DNA of 55,235 bases from contig CALMJT010000034.1 in assembly GCA_937864365.1 (NCBI GenBank), forward strand, positions 1-55,235, given 5' to 3'. Made by a program: the position numbers and the translations under genes. The DNA comes from an uncultured Alteromonadales bacterium (lineage in GTDB: Bacteria > Pseudomonadota > Gammaproteobacteria > Pseudomonadales > Cellvibrionaceae). The notes under the pieces were generated by a model. It was given only the letters and a program-made list of their open reading frames with translations. It was not told the origin of the DNA and did no database searches. Of the stretch, positions 46,627 through 54,835 are shown one piece after another. How positions within the stretch are numbered: the first letter of the stretch is position 1; every line of letters begins with the position of its first letter.

Positions 46627-47601
46627 ATGCTACAACTTAGAATTAAACAACTTATTTGGAGCCTTACTTCACCTAACCTTTTAACGCAATGGGTTACAGA
46701 TGATGCGCAACCGTTTTGCTACCCCATCAATGAAGATATCTTAACCGAACTTACCCGTACGCTATTTCTCGATGACTCAATTACTTCTCTTAAAAATCAC
46801 AATCGTTTGGGTAAAACCTTTGAGCAACTTATTTTTTTCTATTTAAAACATTTAAGCCAAAGCTCACCCAAACCGGCAATTACTAACCTAAATCACGGCG
46901 TACAAATTAAAACGTTCGGTAAACACAAAAGAACATTAGGCGAAATTGACTTCTTATTTCATGATTCATTAAATAACCAATCAATACACCTAGAAACCGC
47001 CGTTAAATTTTATCTCGCCGATGTTAATCAACTCGAACAATTAAAGGAGCAAAAAGCGTGGGTTGGCCCCAATCGAAAAGACCGTTTAGATCTAAAAATT
47101 AATAAGCTCTTCTCACACCAACTCACACTTACTAAACAGCAAGAGAGTGAACAAACAATTAAAAATCTAGATTTTGCTGCTGGTAAATTTAGGCAACGGT
47201 ATTTAGTAAAAGGAATACTCTATTTGCCTCACTGGGCAACAAAATACTCAAAGGAAGAAATCAACAAGCACCTGCCCCAAGCAATAAATACCAACAATGA
47301 ATTTGGGTATTGGATTGCACAAAGCCATCTACCACAACTATTAAACAACAGCTGTGCAGCGCGAACTTTGTGCAGAGATGAGTGGTTAACTGTACCGGTG
47401 GCACAAGATCAGCTAACCGAGTTCAACAACCGCCATCGGTTAGATTCGAACAATAAAGAAAACTTAGTGACTGAAATTCAACAACATTTCGCAACCTACG
47501 CGCGCCCGATTCAAATTATTATCAGCACAATGGATAACCCACAGAATGTGAAGATATCACGCTATTTTATTGTTGCTGACGATTGGTCCGCCACTACTTG
47601 A
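46627..47601 (+). CDS. DUF1853 family protein
   Basis: A 324-residue protein of the DUF1853 family. The core has LGKTFEQLIFFYLKHL and LGEIDFLFHD, followed by HLETAVKFYLAD; the spaced E, D and E-x-A-V-K pattern resembles a PD-(D/E)XK nuclease fold (E...GEIDFLF...ETAVKFYL). Nuclease activity has not been shown for this family to my knowledge, so that is inference. It is divergent from nadK. Its last 40 bases overlap the 3' end of the convergent cyclic-nucleotide-binding gene. Confidence 0.8.
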   Translation: MLQLRIKQLIWSLTSPNLLTQWVTDDAQPFCYPINEDILTELTRTLFLDDSITSLKNHNRLGKTFEQLIFFYLKHLSQSSPKPAITNLNHGVQIKTFGKHKRTLGEIDFLFHDSLNNQSIHLETAVKFYLADVNQLEQLKEQKAWVGPNRKDRLDLKINKLFSHQLTLTKQQESEQTIKNLDFAAGKFRQRYLVKGILYLPHWATKYSKEEINKHLPQAINTNNEFGYWIAQSHLPQLLNNSCAARTLCRDEWLTVPVAQDQLTEFNNRHRLDSNNKENLVTEIQQHFATYARPIQIIISTMDNPQNVKISRYFIVADDWSATT

Positions 47602-48743
47602 CCGCCTCTCAACCAATACGATTGATCAGAAATTAGTTTTTGCCATTCGGGATTGACCAAGCACTTCGACAGTACTTTTTTAAATCCCCCGGCTAACGAC
47701 ATAGCTTTATAGCCAAGCTTAGACAATACCAGCGCAGCCGCATCGCTTCTAAATCCTGTGTCGGAGTAAAAGACATATTCTGCACTAGTGTCTAAACGTG
47801 GTAGGTGTAATGGCAATAAATCTAAAGAAATATTGACCGCATTACGCAAATGGCTCACTTCATACTCGGGTGAGGTTCTGACATCAACCAGTATTTTAGT
47901 GCTTTCTTCGGCAGATTTGGCCTCCGATAGACCGCGAATAAGAGGCAACAAATACTTTAATTCAACCTTAGGTGACGATTCTTCTTCCATTAGAGGTAGA
48001 AAGTCATCTTTAGCTAAACGCATTAATACGCCATTTTCGATCATAGTAACCGTTGCATTACGCTTGGTTTTATTAACCAAGGCATCCTCGCCAAAGCAAC
48101 GTCCCGCGGCAATTTCCGCAACCGTTGCCGAAATTTGTGTCATTGGATCATAAATATCAACACGGGCACGGCCTTCTTTTATAAAAAAGCACGCATTGCC
48201 AATTTCACCTTGACGAACAATCACATCGCCGGCACTAACCACTTTTGGAGTAAGTTTTGAAAAAATATCGGCAACATTGGTGGGCGGAACTTTAAAAAAT
48301 AGATTTGAATCTAGAATAAAGTTAATCCACTCGGCATCTTCATCGCGGGTAGGATCACCGGCAATCTGCACACGCTGGAACTCAGCCATCTGGCTCCAGC
48401 ACAGTTGTTTACGAAGATCATCAACTGGAAAGATCAATAATTCAGAATCGCTAACCGCGGTTAACTTAACGGTAGATTGAGCTTGGTAGGCTAATGGCAA
48501 TAAATTGGTATTAGCGTTTACATTTTGCAACTCACCGTTTGGGTAGGTGATTTCAACTTCACCCGAATATAAATAAACGATGACCTCAGAACCAAACTGG
48601 TCAGTTTCGACGGAAGCGCCCTTTAGCACAAAATAACTACTGGCTTTATCCAATAAGAACTCTAAGTGCTGCTGAGGAATGCCCTGAAGCGGCACAAATG
48701 AGTGAAGGCCATCGATTTTTCTGTTCATACCCTGTAGCGCCAC
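47562..48743 (-). CDS. cyclic-nucleotide-binding protein with inactive rhodanese
   Basis: A 393-residue soluble protein. Residues 13-125 are a degenerate cyclic-nucleotide-binding fold. Residues 142-260 are a second, better one, with the phosphate-binding cassette AAGRCFGEDALVNKTKRNATVT. A rhodanese domain follows (about 280-375, VDVRTSPEYEVSHLRNAVNI). Its active loop reads FYSDTGFRSD, with Ser327 where the catalytic Cys should be, so sulfur transfer is unlikely and a binding role is more plausible. There is no DNA-binding helix-turn-helix, unlike CRP. It may sense cAMP or c-di-GMP. It converges on and overlaps the DUF1853 gene by 40 bases. Confidence 0.82.
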   Translation of the reverse strand: MALQGMNRKIDGLHSFVPLQGIPQQHLEFLLDKASSYFVLKGASVETDQFGSEVIVYLYSGEVEITYPNGELQNVNANTNLLPLAYQAQSTVKLTAVSDSELLIFPVDDLRKQLCWSQMAEFQRVQIAGDPTRDEDAEWINFILDSNLFFKVPPTNVADIFSKLTPKVVSAGDVIVRQGEIGNACFFIKEGRARVDIYDPMTQISATVAEIAAGRCFGEDALVNKTKRNATVTMIENGVLMRLAKDDFLPLMEEESSPKVELKYLLPLIRGLSEAKSAEESTKILVDVRTSPEYEVSHLRNAVNISLDLLPLHLPRLDTSAEYVFYSDTGFRSDAAALVLSKLGYKAMSLAGGFKKVLSKCLVNPEWQKLISDQSYWLRGGQVVADQSSATIK

Positions 48744-48823
48744 AAACGCTTTAATGTGTTTTGCCAGCGTTAATAACTAACCAAAACTGACTAAATTAAC
48801 CAACACAAAAACGGTGCTGTCCC

Positions 48824-49783
48824 TTAAAAAGTCGCCATCTTATCGAAATGTTTAAATCCGCGCCGCCCTTGGATTCCACCAGTGTGAACCGCAATAACAT
48901 TTTCGCCGGCTTTGATTAGACCTTGATCAATCATTGCGTTAATAGCGAACAACACTTTAGCCGTGTATACAGGATCAAGCAAGACAGGAAATTGGCGTTC
49001 AAAATCATCTATAAACGACAAAAGTGCTTTTGAGACCTTGGCATAACCACCACAATGATAATCAAAGAGGATTTTCCAACTAGGAACCTGCTCAGCGCCC
49101 ACATTTACCAACAGTTGATCAACAAATGAAGTCAGCGTATCAACGCCTTTAAGAACACTAATGCCAGTGACTTCATAACGATGTTTAGGCAAACCCGACA
49201 CCAAACCCGCAAGTGTAGCCCCTGTTCCGCACGCCACAAAAATCTTGGTCGGTTGCGGAAATATCGGCATCGTGCTTACCTGCCGATCAATGGATTGACC
49301 AATAAGCTGACAACCTTTAACGGCCAGCGTATTTGCACCACCTTCTGGAATTAATACATAACGCGGGAAATCTTGTTGAAATTCTAGTGCAAATTTGTCC
49401 GTATCACGCTCCTGCCAACGAGATTTATCCAAAAAAACCAAATTCATTCCCAAAGATTTACAATCTTTTAACGTAGGTGTTAGTTCAGCACTGTAATTAC
49501 CCCGTACAAAACCAACCGTTGGCACAGAAAGTAGATGCCCTACGTGCGCTAAAGCGTGCAGATGATTTGAAAACCCTCCACCAAATGAGGCAATTCCTTC
49601 TAAATCGTCACAATAAAATGCGCGAATATTCTCAAGCAACTTGTACCATTTATTGCCCGAACAGTCAGAATGCACCAAATCCTCGCGCTTTAACCACACG
49701 CCCACACCTGAAGATCTGGCACTTGCCCAGGAAACATCCTCTAACGGCGTATCGGAATAAGAGTTGAAAAAATCGAGAGACAT
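48824..49783 (-). CDS. PLP enzyme, D-cysteine desulfhydrase/ACC deaminase family
   Basis: A 319-residue PLP-dependent fold-type II enzyme. The N-terminal LKREDLVHSDCSGNKWYKL places the Schiff-base lysine within SGNKWYK, and the ASFGGGFSNHLHALAHVG segment is family-specific. The PLP phosphate loop is CGTGATLAGLVSG. The C-terminus has a conserved HTGGIQG motif. Members include D-cysteine desulfhydrase and ACC deaminase-like proteins with deaminase or desulfhydrase activity; the substrate cannot be read from this sequence. It is a single-gene unit, marking the end of the conserved core before the gene-poor region. Confidence 0.85.
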   Translation of the reverse strand: MSLDFFNSYSDTPLEDVSWASARSSGVGVWLKREDLVHSDCSGNKWYKLLENIRAFYCDDLEGIASFGGGFSNHLHALAHVGHLLSVPTVGFVRGNYSAELTPTLKDCKSLGMNLVFLDKSRWQERDTDKFALEFQQDFPRYVLIPEGGANTLAVKGCQLIGQSIDRQVSTMPIFPQPTKIFVACGTGATLAGLVSGLPKHRYEVTGISVLKGVDTLTSFVDQLLVNVGAEQVPSWKILFDYHCGGYAKVSKALLSFIDDFERQFPVLLDPVYTAKVLFAINAMIDQGLIKAGENVIAVHTGGIQGRRGFKHFDKMATF

Positions 49784-50596
49784 AATGCGCGTAATTTAAG
49801 TAGGTGTAGAGTTAAAAGAACATTGAACGAAAACAATACCACAACCCTAAGAAATTACGCACAATTTAGAAGAATCAGATCAACGGACTTAAATCTCGTA
49901 AATTACAGAGAAAACATTGAAATAAGAGAACAATAAGAACAAATCTATTAGCTGCAAATAACTAAGTACCAATAAATGATCGAAACGCACACAGCGACCA
50001 AGACAGGTCCCGTAAGAGAGCAGTCATTTAAAAAACAAATGAAAACAGCCATAAAATCACAAACAACAGCCATTTAAAACAAAAGTAAGTTTTAATAAAA
50101 TTACAAAACCAATCAAATTTCTTAACAATTAACTTTACCCAGGCAATGCTTTTGAAAATTTATCAGGCTGAGGTTAGAAAATAATTTTATAAGAATTAAT
50201 GAGGACACTTTACGACCATCAAAAGCGAACAGCTCGTTATCAATTAAGCCTTATTTCTGAAAAATTAAAATTATCAGCCTGAATATTTCAGCGATCTCTT
50301 TTGGATAGCAACACACAAGATTAACACCCTTTGTGAGGCGAGGAATCGAATCTTACGATAAGATTTAAAAATAATATTTTTACTGCAACACCATTCAAAT
50401 CCTCAGCGTGTGGCAATTATCTTGCGGTAAGCAAACAAGATAATTTTTAATAAAATTGCTGAATTTTAAATCGACCTACCGCCAGGTTCTGTCTCGTTTT
50501 TATAATCAGGATAAAAAAGGAAATACGAGCACACTATTGATTAAATAATGAAAACCGTGCACAAAAGCACCTGCTGGTAATTGCCTCTTAAAATTA
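49784..50596. other. AT-rich gene-poor region
   Basis: About 800 bases with no supported reading frame. Base composition shifts to AT-rich with many AAAA tracts. It lies between the core gene for a PLP enzyme and the right cassette cluster and may be a transition zone, silenced DNA or decayed cassettes. Nothing specific can be named. Confidence 0.5.
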
Positions 50597-50661
50597 ATAT
50601 AACCCGTTTTATTGAAAGGGATGCATTAAGGATCAAAGCCGCCAGCAACGTATTGTTAGGC
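50597..50661 (-). other. candidate attC at left edge of right cluster
   Basis: The left box TATAACCCG and right box TTGTTAGGC enclose about 50 bases. The right box overlaps a 9-base perfect inverted repeat, GCAACGTAT at 50645 and ATACGTTGC at 50674. The minus-strand frame just right of it ends EYRATYGGA, a short tail that looks like a cassette remnant. Moderate support only. Confidence 0.4.
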
Positions 50662-51122
50662 TTATGCGCCGCCATACGTTGCCCTGTATTCGCTGGGAAT
50701 TTCCACACAAAGCAATTTTAATCAAAACCACCAGGTGCTTGCAGTCCATCTTAAACGTTTTGCATGTGAATTTTTCGCGCGCCTACCTAAAAGAGGAAGA
50801 CTCTTATGTTGCTGATAGGTTAAAGTTAACTTGAAACAAGACTTGATCACAGTTTCAGGCAACGAGTTTGATAAAGACAGAACTATCGCTCTATTTCCCT
50901 AGAACACCATAACTTGGCTCGCCTCACTTTAGAGTTTCACCGACTTCATCAAGCTTCGACTCGTAGGCGACCTGAAAAACTAAATTTCGTAGGCCCTCTA
51001 GCCTAATGCGAGCATTTTCCGAATATTCATCGGAATATCCTATCCAAATAGAGCCCCAATAACGGGTTGGAACGGAGCTCCGAGACAACTTACTGCCGGA
51101 CCTTATTTAGTTTGTTTATAAA
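50662..51122. other. gene-free cassette-like stretch
   Basis: No full gene is visible. It contains the remnant tail noted at 50662-50720 and an imperfect palindrome, TTAGTTTGTTTATAAACTAA around 51106-51125, which may be a degenerate attC right box of the adjacent cassette gene. I could not fix a clear left box. Confidence 0.4.
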
Positions 51123-51455
51123 CTAACTACTCAGAATTACCTCACCATTTTTTGATATGACGAAATCCGTTTGCCCTGAACGAATTTGCGAGATAATACT
51201 AGGATTCTTACCGCCATATCTTATATCGTGAATACCACAAACATTAATTGCTTCGATTACGTGCGTAATTTCCAGATCTGTTTGAGGTTGCTTGAAGAAA
51301 TAGGTTTGATATCGACAATCAGTAGATGTTTTAAGTAATTCCGGCGCAACTGCTTCGGGCAAACCACATCCACAATCTGCTCCAATATCTACAGTATAAA
51401 AAGGTCCATCTACGTTTTCCTTCGCTCTATCTTTATGTAAATAATATTTAATCAT
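51123..51455 (-). CDS. small cassette protein, family unknown
   Basis: About 110 residues from the ATG at 51455 (MIKYYLHKDRAKENVDG). The frame opens 13 codons further up with a TTG that lies inside the preceding attC-like sequence, so I prefer the ATG. It has no membrane segment or signal peptide. The GADCGCG motif and later single cysteines (TDCRY, NVCGI) could bind a metal, but I recognise no family. It is a single-gene minus-strand unit, the first clear cassette of the right cluster. A toxin, antitoxin or immunity role is possible but not shown. Confidence 0.5.
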   Translation of the reverse strand: MIKYYLHKDRAKENVDGPFYTVDIGADCGCGLPEAVAPELLKTSTDCRYQTYFFKQPQTDLEITHVIEAINVCGIHDIRYGGKNPSIISQIRSGQTDFVISKNGEVILSS

Positions 51456-51487
51456 GAGCTCATATAATGCTTCAAAAAACAGCAAGA

Positions 51488-51556
51488 GAAACAACCTAGA
51501 TCTGGTTCAGGATTTTTCACGCTTTTTGCAGTAAATACGCGCTTGGTTGGTTATGC
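51488..51556 (-). other. attC-like site
   Basis: A short 69-base candidate. The left box GAAACAACC and right box GGTTGGTTATGC pair imperfectly. The stop codon of the upstream monooxygenase-like gene falls within the right box. The boxes deviate from consensus. Confidence 0.45.
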
Positions 51557-51874
51557 TTTAAACTCAACTGATTGTAGATAGTCATCAGTGACTTCCATCT
51601 CGTAAATTGTTTTTGACGAAACGAGACATTTTCTCATCTCATTTCGAGCCGCAAGATAGTCTTCGCCAGTTAGGTTTCCGTTGTTCCATATTTCTTTACT
51701 CGGCCACTGAGCATACCCCACATAAATATTGAGTTTATTCGTTTTATGTAACCTCGAACCGAGACTCCCGCACTCTTGGTAAATACCCTGCGTCGTCTTT
51801 AACCAATATTGCCTAAAAACTTCTTCTTTCCCTTCTATAACTTCAAACTCGTAGACAGCTATAAACACTTGCAT
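51551..51874 (-). CDS. ABM-like monooxygenase family protein
   Basis: A 107-residue protein with the pattern of the antibiotic biosynthesis monooxygenase (dimeric alpha-beta barrel) fold: a start MQVFIAVYEFEVIEGKEEVF, a helix with FRQYW, a GSLGSRLHKT strand and a YVGYAQWPSKEIW segment. Such proteins act on quinones or heme, or serve as small detoxifying or signalling oxygenases; the activity of this copy is unknown. It has no cofactor motif. Cassettes often carry ABM proteins. It lies between two attC-like sites, with the start 11 bases from the left box of the site upstream. Confidence 0.7.
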   Translation of the reverse strand: MQVFIAVYEFEVIEGKEEVFRQYWLKTTQGIYQECGSLGSRLHKTNKLNIYVGYAQWPSKEIWNNGNLTGEDYLAARNEMRKCLVSSKTIYEMEVTDDYLQSVEFKA

Positions 51875-51884
51875 CTCCTAATAA

Positions 51885-51972
51885 ATATAACACCGTAGTC
51901 TGGAGCGCACGTTAGCGCGTCCGATAGAGATCACATTTTGTGGTCGAAACGAATAACAGCAGCTTGTTAGAA
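51885..51972 (-). other. attC site
   Basis: 88 bases. The left box ATATAACACC and right box CTTGTTAGAAC are standard in reverse orientation. Inner pairing includes GCGCAC/GCGTCC-type arms and a GATCACA/TGTGGTC hairpin near 51929-51945. The following 130 bases encode no gene. Confidence 0.7.
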
Positions 51973-52091
51973 CAACCACGAAAATAAATATTTAGCAGCC
52001 CCAAAGGCGCACCACCAAATACATAAGCCACCTTACCTTCTATTACTCAATTATCCAATTTAAACCACGAAGAACAAAACGGCACAACGTA
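51973..52091 (-). other. gene-less cassette between two attC sites
   Basis: About 120 bases between attC sites with no full gene. One minus-strand frame reads FGGAPLGLL followed by a Cys-containing tail, a type of short remnant I recall seeing before attC sites in Vibrio-like cassettes. It may be an empty or eroded cassette. Confidence 0.45.
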
Positions 52092-52204
52092 AACCTAACT
52101 TTTACTAAAATTAGCAGCCACGATTTCGCGTTAGTTCTGAGGCCACAATAATTTGACAAAAAAAGCGCAGCGTATTGAAGTCAAATAAATTATTTTGTTA
52201 AGGC
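52092..52204 (-). other. attC-like site of the lipoprotein cassette
   Basis: The right box TTTTGTTAAGGC overlaps the stop codon of the lipoprotein gene. The arms AATAATTTGAC (52148) and GTCAAATAAATTATT (52180) pair strongly. The left box is most likely CCTAAC at 52094; an alternative cannot be excluded. Confidence 0.6.
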
Positions 52205-52701
52205 TTTTTTGCACGTTCAAATTTAGAAACACGGACATAGCGCCCTTTGAATTTTAGTTTTGCCAGCTCAGTTAATGCAATAATTGTTTCTTTTACCACT
52301 AATAGATCATTGGCAGTAGTTGCATATTCATTTGATTGTGGTTGTTTCTCAATTTCAACGAATTTAATCTGCAATTCTTTTTTTGAGACTTTAACGTAGC
52401 AATATATTGCGTTAGTACCAGGATATCTTAAACCTAAATTTTTTGTGTGCCCAGTAAGCGGTTGCAACCCCCAAGATATGCTTGAATTAAGCAGTTCAAA
52501 GCCTTCGCTTTTTAAAAAGTTTTCAATTTCGAGTGCGAACTGATCAACCTCTTCGTCGCTGGCCAATATTTTTGATGTGCCATCCACGCCTAAACCAGCA
52601 TCAATGCGCTGGATATTTTGTTGTTTTAACATTGCACCTTTAGGTGGACAGCCACATAAAAGCAACGATGTAAGGATAATAGCTATTGCTCGACTTTTCA
52701 T
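52198..52701 (-). CDS. lipoprotein of unknown function, cassette-borne
   Basis: A 167-residue lipoprotein. The signal peptide MKSRAIAIILTSLLLCGC ends in a clear lipobox (LLCGC), so it is anchored to a membrane. The mature part is soluble, mixed alpha-beta and lysine-rich, with no recognised domain; a QFALEIENFLKSEGFELL helix and a FVEIEKQPQSNEYATT segment stand out. The stop lies in the right box of an attC. There is no operon partner. Cassettes often carry lipoproteins of unknown function, and I cannot assign one. Confidence 0.65.
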   Translation of the reverse strand: MKSRAIAIILTSLLLCGCPPKGAMLKQQNIQRIDAGLGVDGTSKILASDEEVDQFALEIENFLKSEGFELLNSSISWGLQPLTGHTKNLGLRYPGTNAIYCYVKVSKKELQIKFVEIEKQPQSNEYATTANDLLVVKETIIALTELAKLKFKGRYVRVSKFERAKKP

Positions 52702-52718
52702 AGTTTCCCTAGCGCCCC

Positions 52719-52780
52719 ACTAAACATCCAGCCAAGCGGTGGCGAGTCCAAAAAAGCCGCGCTTTTACCTGATGTTTAAA
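52719..52780 (-). other. attC-like site
   Basis: The arms TAAACATC (52721) and GATGTTTA (52771) are perfectly inverted, with CCAAGCGGTGGC and GCCGCGCTT paired inside. The boxes are atypical (AAAC instead of TAAC). The cassette that would follow, 52781-52980, has no gene. Confidence 0.5.
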
Positions 52781-52980
52781 ATGCTGGCCAAAAATTCAAA
52801 ACAAATTCACGTAGACTTTGAAGAACAAACGCGATTAATTTTCAAACCGTAAAATACAAAAATATAAGTTACCACGTTAGCCGCTCAACGCTTTAGTTTA
52901 CATAGGCTTCAGCTACAAAGAAGGACGAATTTCAATAATAACGCGACAGTTAAACTCGCAAAGAATAATACAAAGAGGAC

Positions 52981-53094
52981 GTATAACACTGCCATAAATG
53001 GTGGTTTTTAATTTACACTTTTGACATAAAATGAAGTGAAGCAGAATGGCAAAAGTGCAACTTAAAAGCCATCCGCTTGATTGTTTTGTTATAC
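52981..53094 (-). other. attC site with perfect outer boxes
   Basis: GTATAACA at the left is the exact inverse of TGTTATAC at the right. Inner arms CACTTTTG/CAAAAGTG pair. The site ends at the LysE-family gene stop. This is the cleanest attC in the right cluster. Confidence 0.85.
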
Positions 53095-53706
53095 CTACTT
53101 GCTTGAGGCGGCAAGACCAATACCAAAGCCAATAAAAACCCCGCCACTTACTTTATTAAGAATAGAGTTTGCATTTTTAGACGATAGCTTTGATCTGGCG
53201 AAAGACGAAAAAACAGCATACAGAGTATGAATTACTACCACCAAAACACTAAACGTAGCAGCTAATAGAAAAAATTGCGGAACATATTCCTTAGACATGT
53301 CAATAAATTGTGGGAATATAGACATAAAGAAGATTACTGCTTTGGGATTAGATACGGAAACTAAAAAGCCTTCAATAAAACATTTGACATGGGAAGTCTC
53401 TTGCTTTTTGATTACGGCCTCATTCGTGACTTTTTTAAAAAACATCTTGATGCCTAAATAAACCAAATACGCAGCGCCAGCAATTTTTATTACGTTAAAT
53501 GCAAGTGCAGATGTTGCCAAAACAATTCCTAGGCTAGTGGCAGACACAAATGCGACCAGTAGAATTGCCAAAGCAATACCAAGAACCCCAGCAAAAGATT
53601 TAGAAAGCCCTCTTTGGATAGAGTTACTTATAGTTAACATTACTGCAGGGCCTGGCAATAAAATAGTTGCCATTGCGACGCTGATATAAACGAAATAATT
53701 TTCCAT
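53095..53706 (-). CDS. LysE/RhtB family amino-acid exporter
   Basis: A 203-residue membrane protein of the LysE/RhtB family, which exports amino acids or their derivatives. The ATG at 53706 (MENYFVYISVAMATILLPGPAVML) follows a perfect AGGAGG site seven bases upstream; the frame's 38-codon extension runs through attC DNA and is not used. About six helices are visible. The family signature PGPAVMLTISNSIQRG is at residues 18-33 and the SNPKAVIFFMSIFPQF region is near 133-148. The substrate (threonine, homoserine, lysine or others) is not predictable. A complete transporter as a stand-alone integron cassette is a plausible adaptive cargo. Confidence 0.88.
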   Translation of the reverse strand: MENYFVYISVAMATILLPGPAVMLTISNSIQRGLSKSFAGVLGIALAILLVAFVSATSLGIVLATSALAFNVIKIAGAAYLVYLGIKMFFKKVTNEAVIKKQETSHVKCFIEGFLVSVSNPKAVIFFMSIFPQFIDMSKEYVPQFFLLAATFSVLVVVIHTLYAVFSSFARSKLSSKNANSILNKVSGGVFIGFGIGLAASSK

Positions 53707-53719
53707 CTGTGTTCCTCCT

Positions 53720-53800
53720 GTATAACGGTGACATACAAGCCGAAGCGCCAGCGACGTCCAGCGCAACGTAGTGAAGCGATTTTTGATGTATTTGTTATGT
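53720..53800 (-). other. attC site
   Basis: The left box GTATAACGG and right box TTTGTTATG enclose 81 bases, with GCGCCAGCG/CGCAACG-type pairing inside. It lies exactly between the LysE start and the next gene's stop. Confidence 0.75.
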
Positions 53801-53803
53801 GTT

Positions 53804-54202
53804 TTATACTTCCAAATCATTTAAATATTGTTCAAGGCTTGACTTTAGCAATGATAAGCCAGCTTGACTAGCTTTACCGCCAAACCTGCCGAGTGGCAAC
53901 CAACCCCATAAATAACGAGTAATATAGACGGACGTCTTATTGTCACTTTCTCTTGTATGTAATTTATAAATGCTTGCTCCTTGAACTATTTGAACCTCTG
54001 TCTTGGAGATTTGAGTGATTTCCGAGTTGTTGAGGTTGATTAGATAATACTGAGAAGCACCTTCACCGCCATAGTTGAACCGGTAGATTGTAAAGTATTG
54101 AAATCTATTGTTTTCAAAGAACTCTATCTGATATGAACCAGCTGCAACAAACCTGATATTCTTCTTGTTCCTTGAATTTATTATCTTAATGGCACGAAAC
54201 AT
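53804..54202 (-). CDS. cassette protein, possibly SRPBCC-like
   Basis: About 132 residues from the ATG at 54202 (MFRAIKIINSR), with a GTG two codons upstream as an alternative. It has no signal peptide or membrane helix. The pattern of beta strands ending in a C-terminal helix (GGKASQAGLSLLKSSLEQYLN) faintly resembles SRPBCC ligand-binding proteins, and its Trp-Gly-Trp segment (YLWGWLPLGR) fits a hydrophobic pocket. This is a weak resemblance; unknown function is the safe label. It is flanked on both sides by attC sites. Confidence 0.55.
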   Translation of the reverse strand: MFRAIKIINSRNKKNIRFVAAGSYQIEFFENNRFQYFTIYRFNYGGEGASQYYLINLNNSEITQISKTEVQIVQGASIYKLHTRESDNKTSVYITRYLWGWLPLGRFGGKASQAGLSLLKSSLEQYLNDLEV

Positions 54203-54216
54203 GATCACAAGTTACA

Positions 54217-54298
54217 CATAACGCCGTAGTAAGGGGCGCAAAAAGCGGGACTTTTGGCGTCCCGCGCAGTGGCGGAGTGAACTTGACCGCCTTATGGC
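54217..54298 (-). other. attC-like site
   Basis: The left box CATAACGCC and a degenerate right box CCGCCTTATGGC enclose strong inner pairing (GCGGGAC/GTCCCGC at 54244-54267). The right part holds the stop codon of the broken CdiI-like gene. Confidence 0.6.
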
Positions 54299-54693
54299 TC
54301 ATTTTTAAACTCGAAGTGCTGTAGTGACGGCCATATGTTTTTAGACATTGTGCTAAAAACACCTTCAAATTCAATTCTGACTTCGACGAGACGATTATTG
54401 AGTTCAGGGTGCTGATCCCAGAAGCTCTCAGGAACATTAACCACGTTTTCCAAAAGGTCACCACGGTAAAAGTCACCGCTTACCAGCGGGTCGCTTTCTA
54501 GTAGGTCTAGTGCAAGGGGAATAAGAAACTCTAGCGCAATTCCTTACCCGATTAGCATTCGTAAGTTTTCAACATTTAAGTCAGCAACAGGTGTTTTAAC
54601 AAGAGAAAAACACTTTGTAGATAGAGAGTACTGTAGCTCTGGAGAGCTGAAAACGTTCCCGGTTAGTTCTTCAATCGATTTCGATTTATCCAT
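54292..54693 (-). pseudogene. CdiI-like immunity gene with an in-frame stop
   Basis: A 134-codon frame. It begins MDKSKSIEELTGNVFSSPEL, reads VENLRMLIG, meets TAA at 54544-54546, then continues in the same frame as GIALEFLIPLALDLLESDPL and SGDFYRGDLL to a natural stop at 54292. The family pattern SIEELTG...LRxxIGQ..GLEYLIPLALE belongs to immunity proteins of contact-dependent growth inhibition (CdiI group). The stop exactly replaces the conserved Gln codon after IG, so a single CAA-to-TAA change broke it. An intact copy would protect against a CdiA toxin. No cdiA or cdiB lies in the window, so this is an orphan immunity gene on a cassette. The 3' end overlaps attC. Confidence 0.75.
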
Positions 54694-54707
54694 AAATACC
54701 CGTAAAG

Positions 54708-54835
54708 CCATAACACTGCGTTAAGTGGTGAGCAACGCGACCAACCAACCTAAACCTTTGTGCCATAAACACTTAAGTCAATTCAAATCGAAAATGCCTA
54801 GCGTTGTGAATCTGTCTTAAACGCTTTGTTATGGC
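54708..54835 (-). other. attC site with perfect outer boxes
   Basis: GCCATAACA (54708-54716) is the exact inverse of TGTTATGGC (54827-54835). A second inverted pair TTAAGTG/CACTTAA lies inside. 128 bases, between the CdiI-like gene and the next fragment. Confidence 0.8.
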
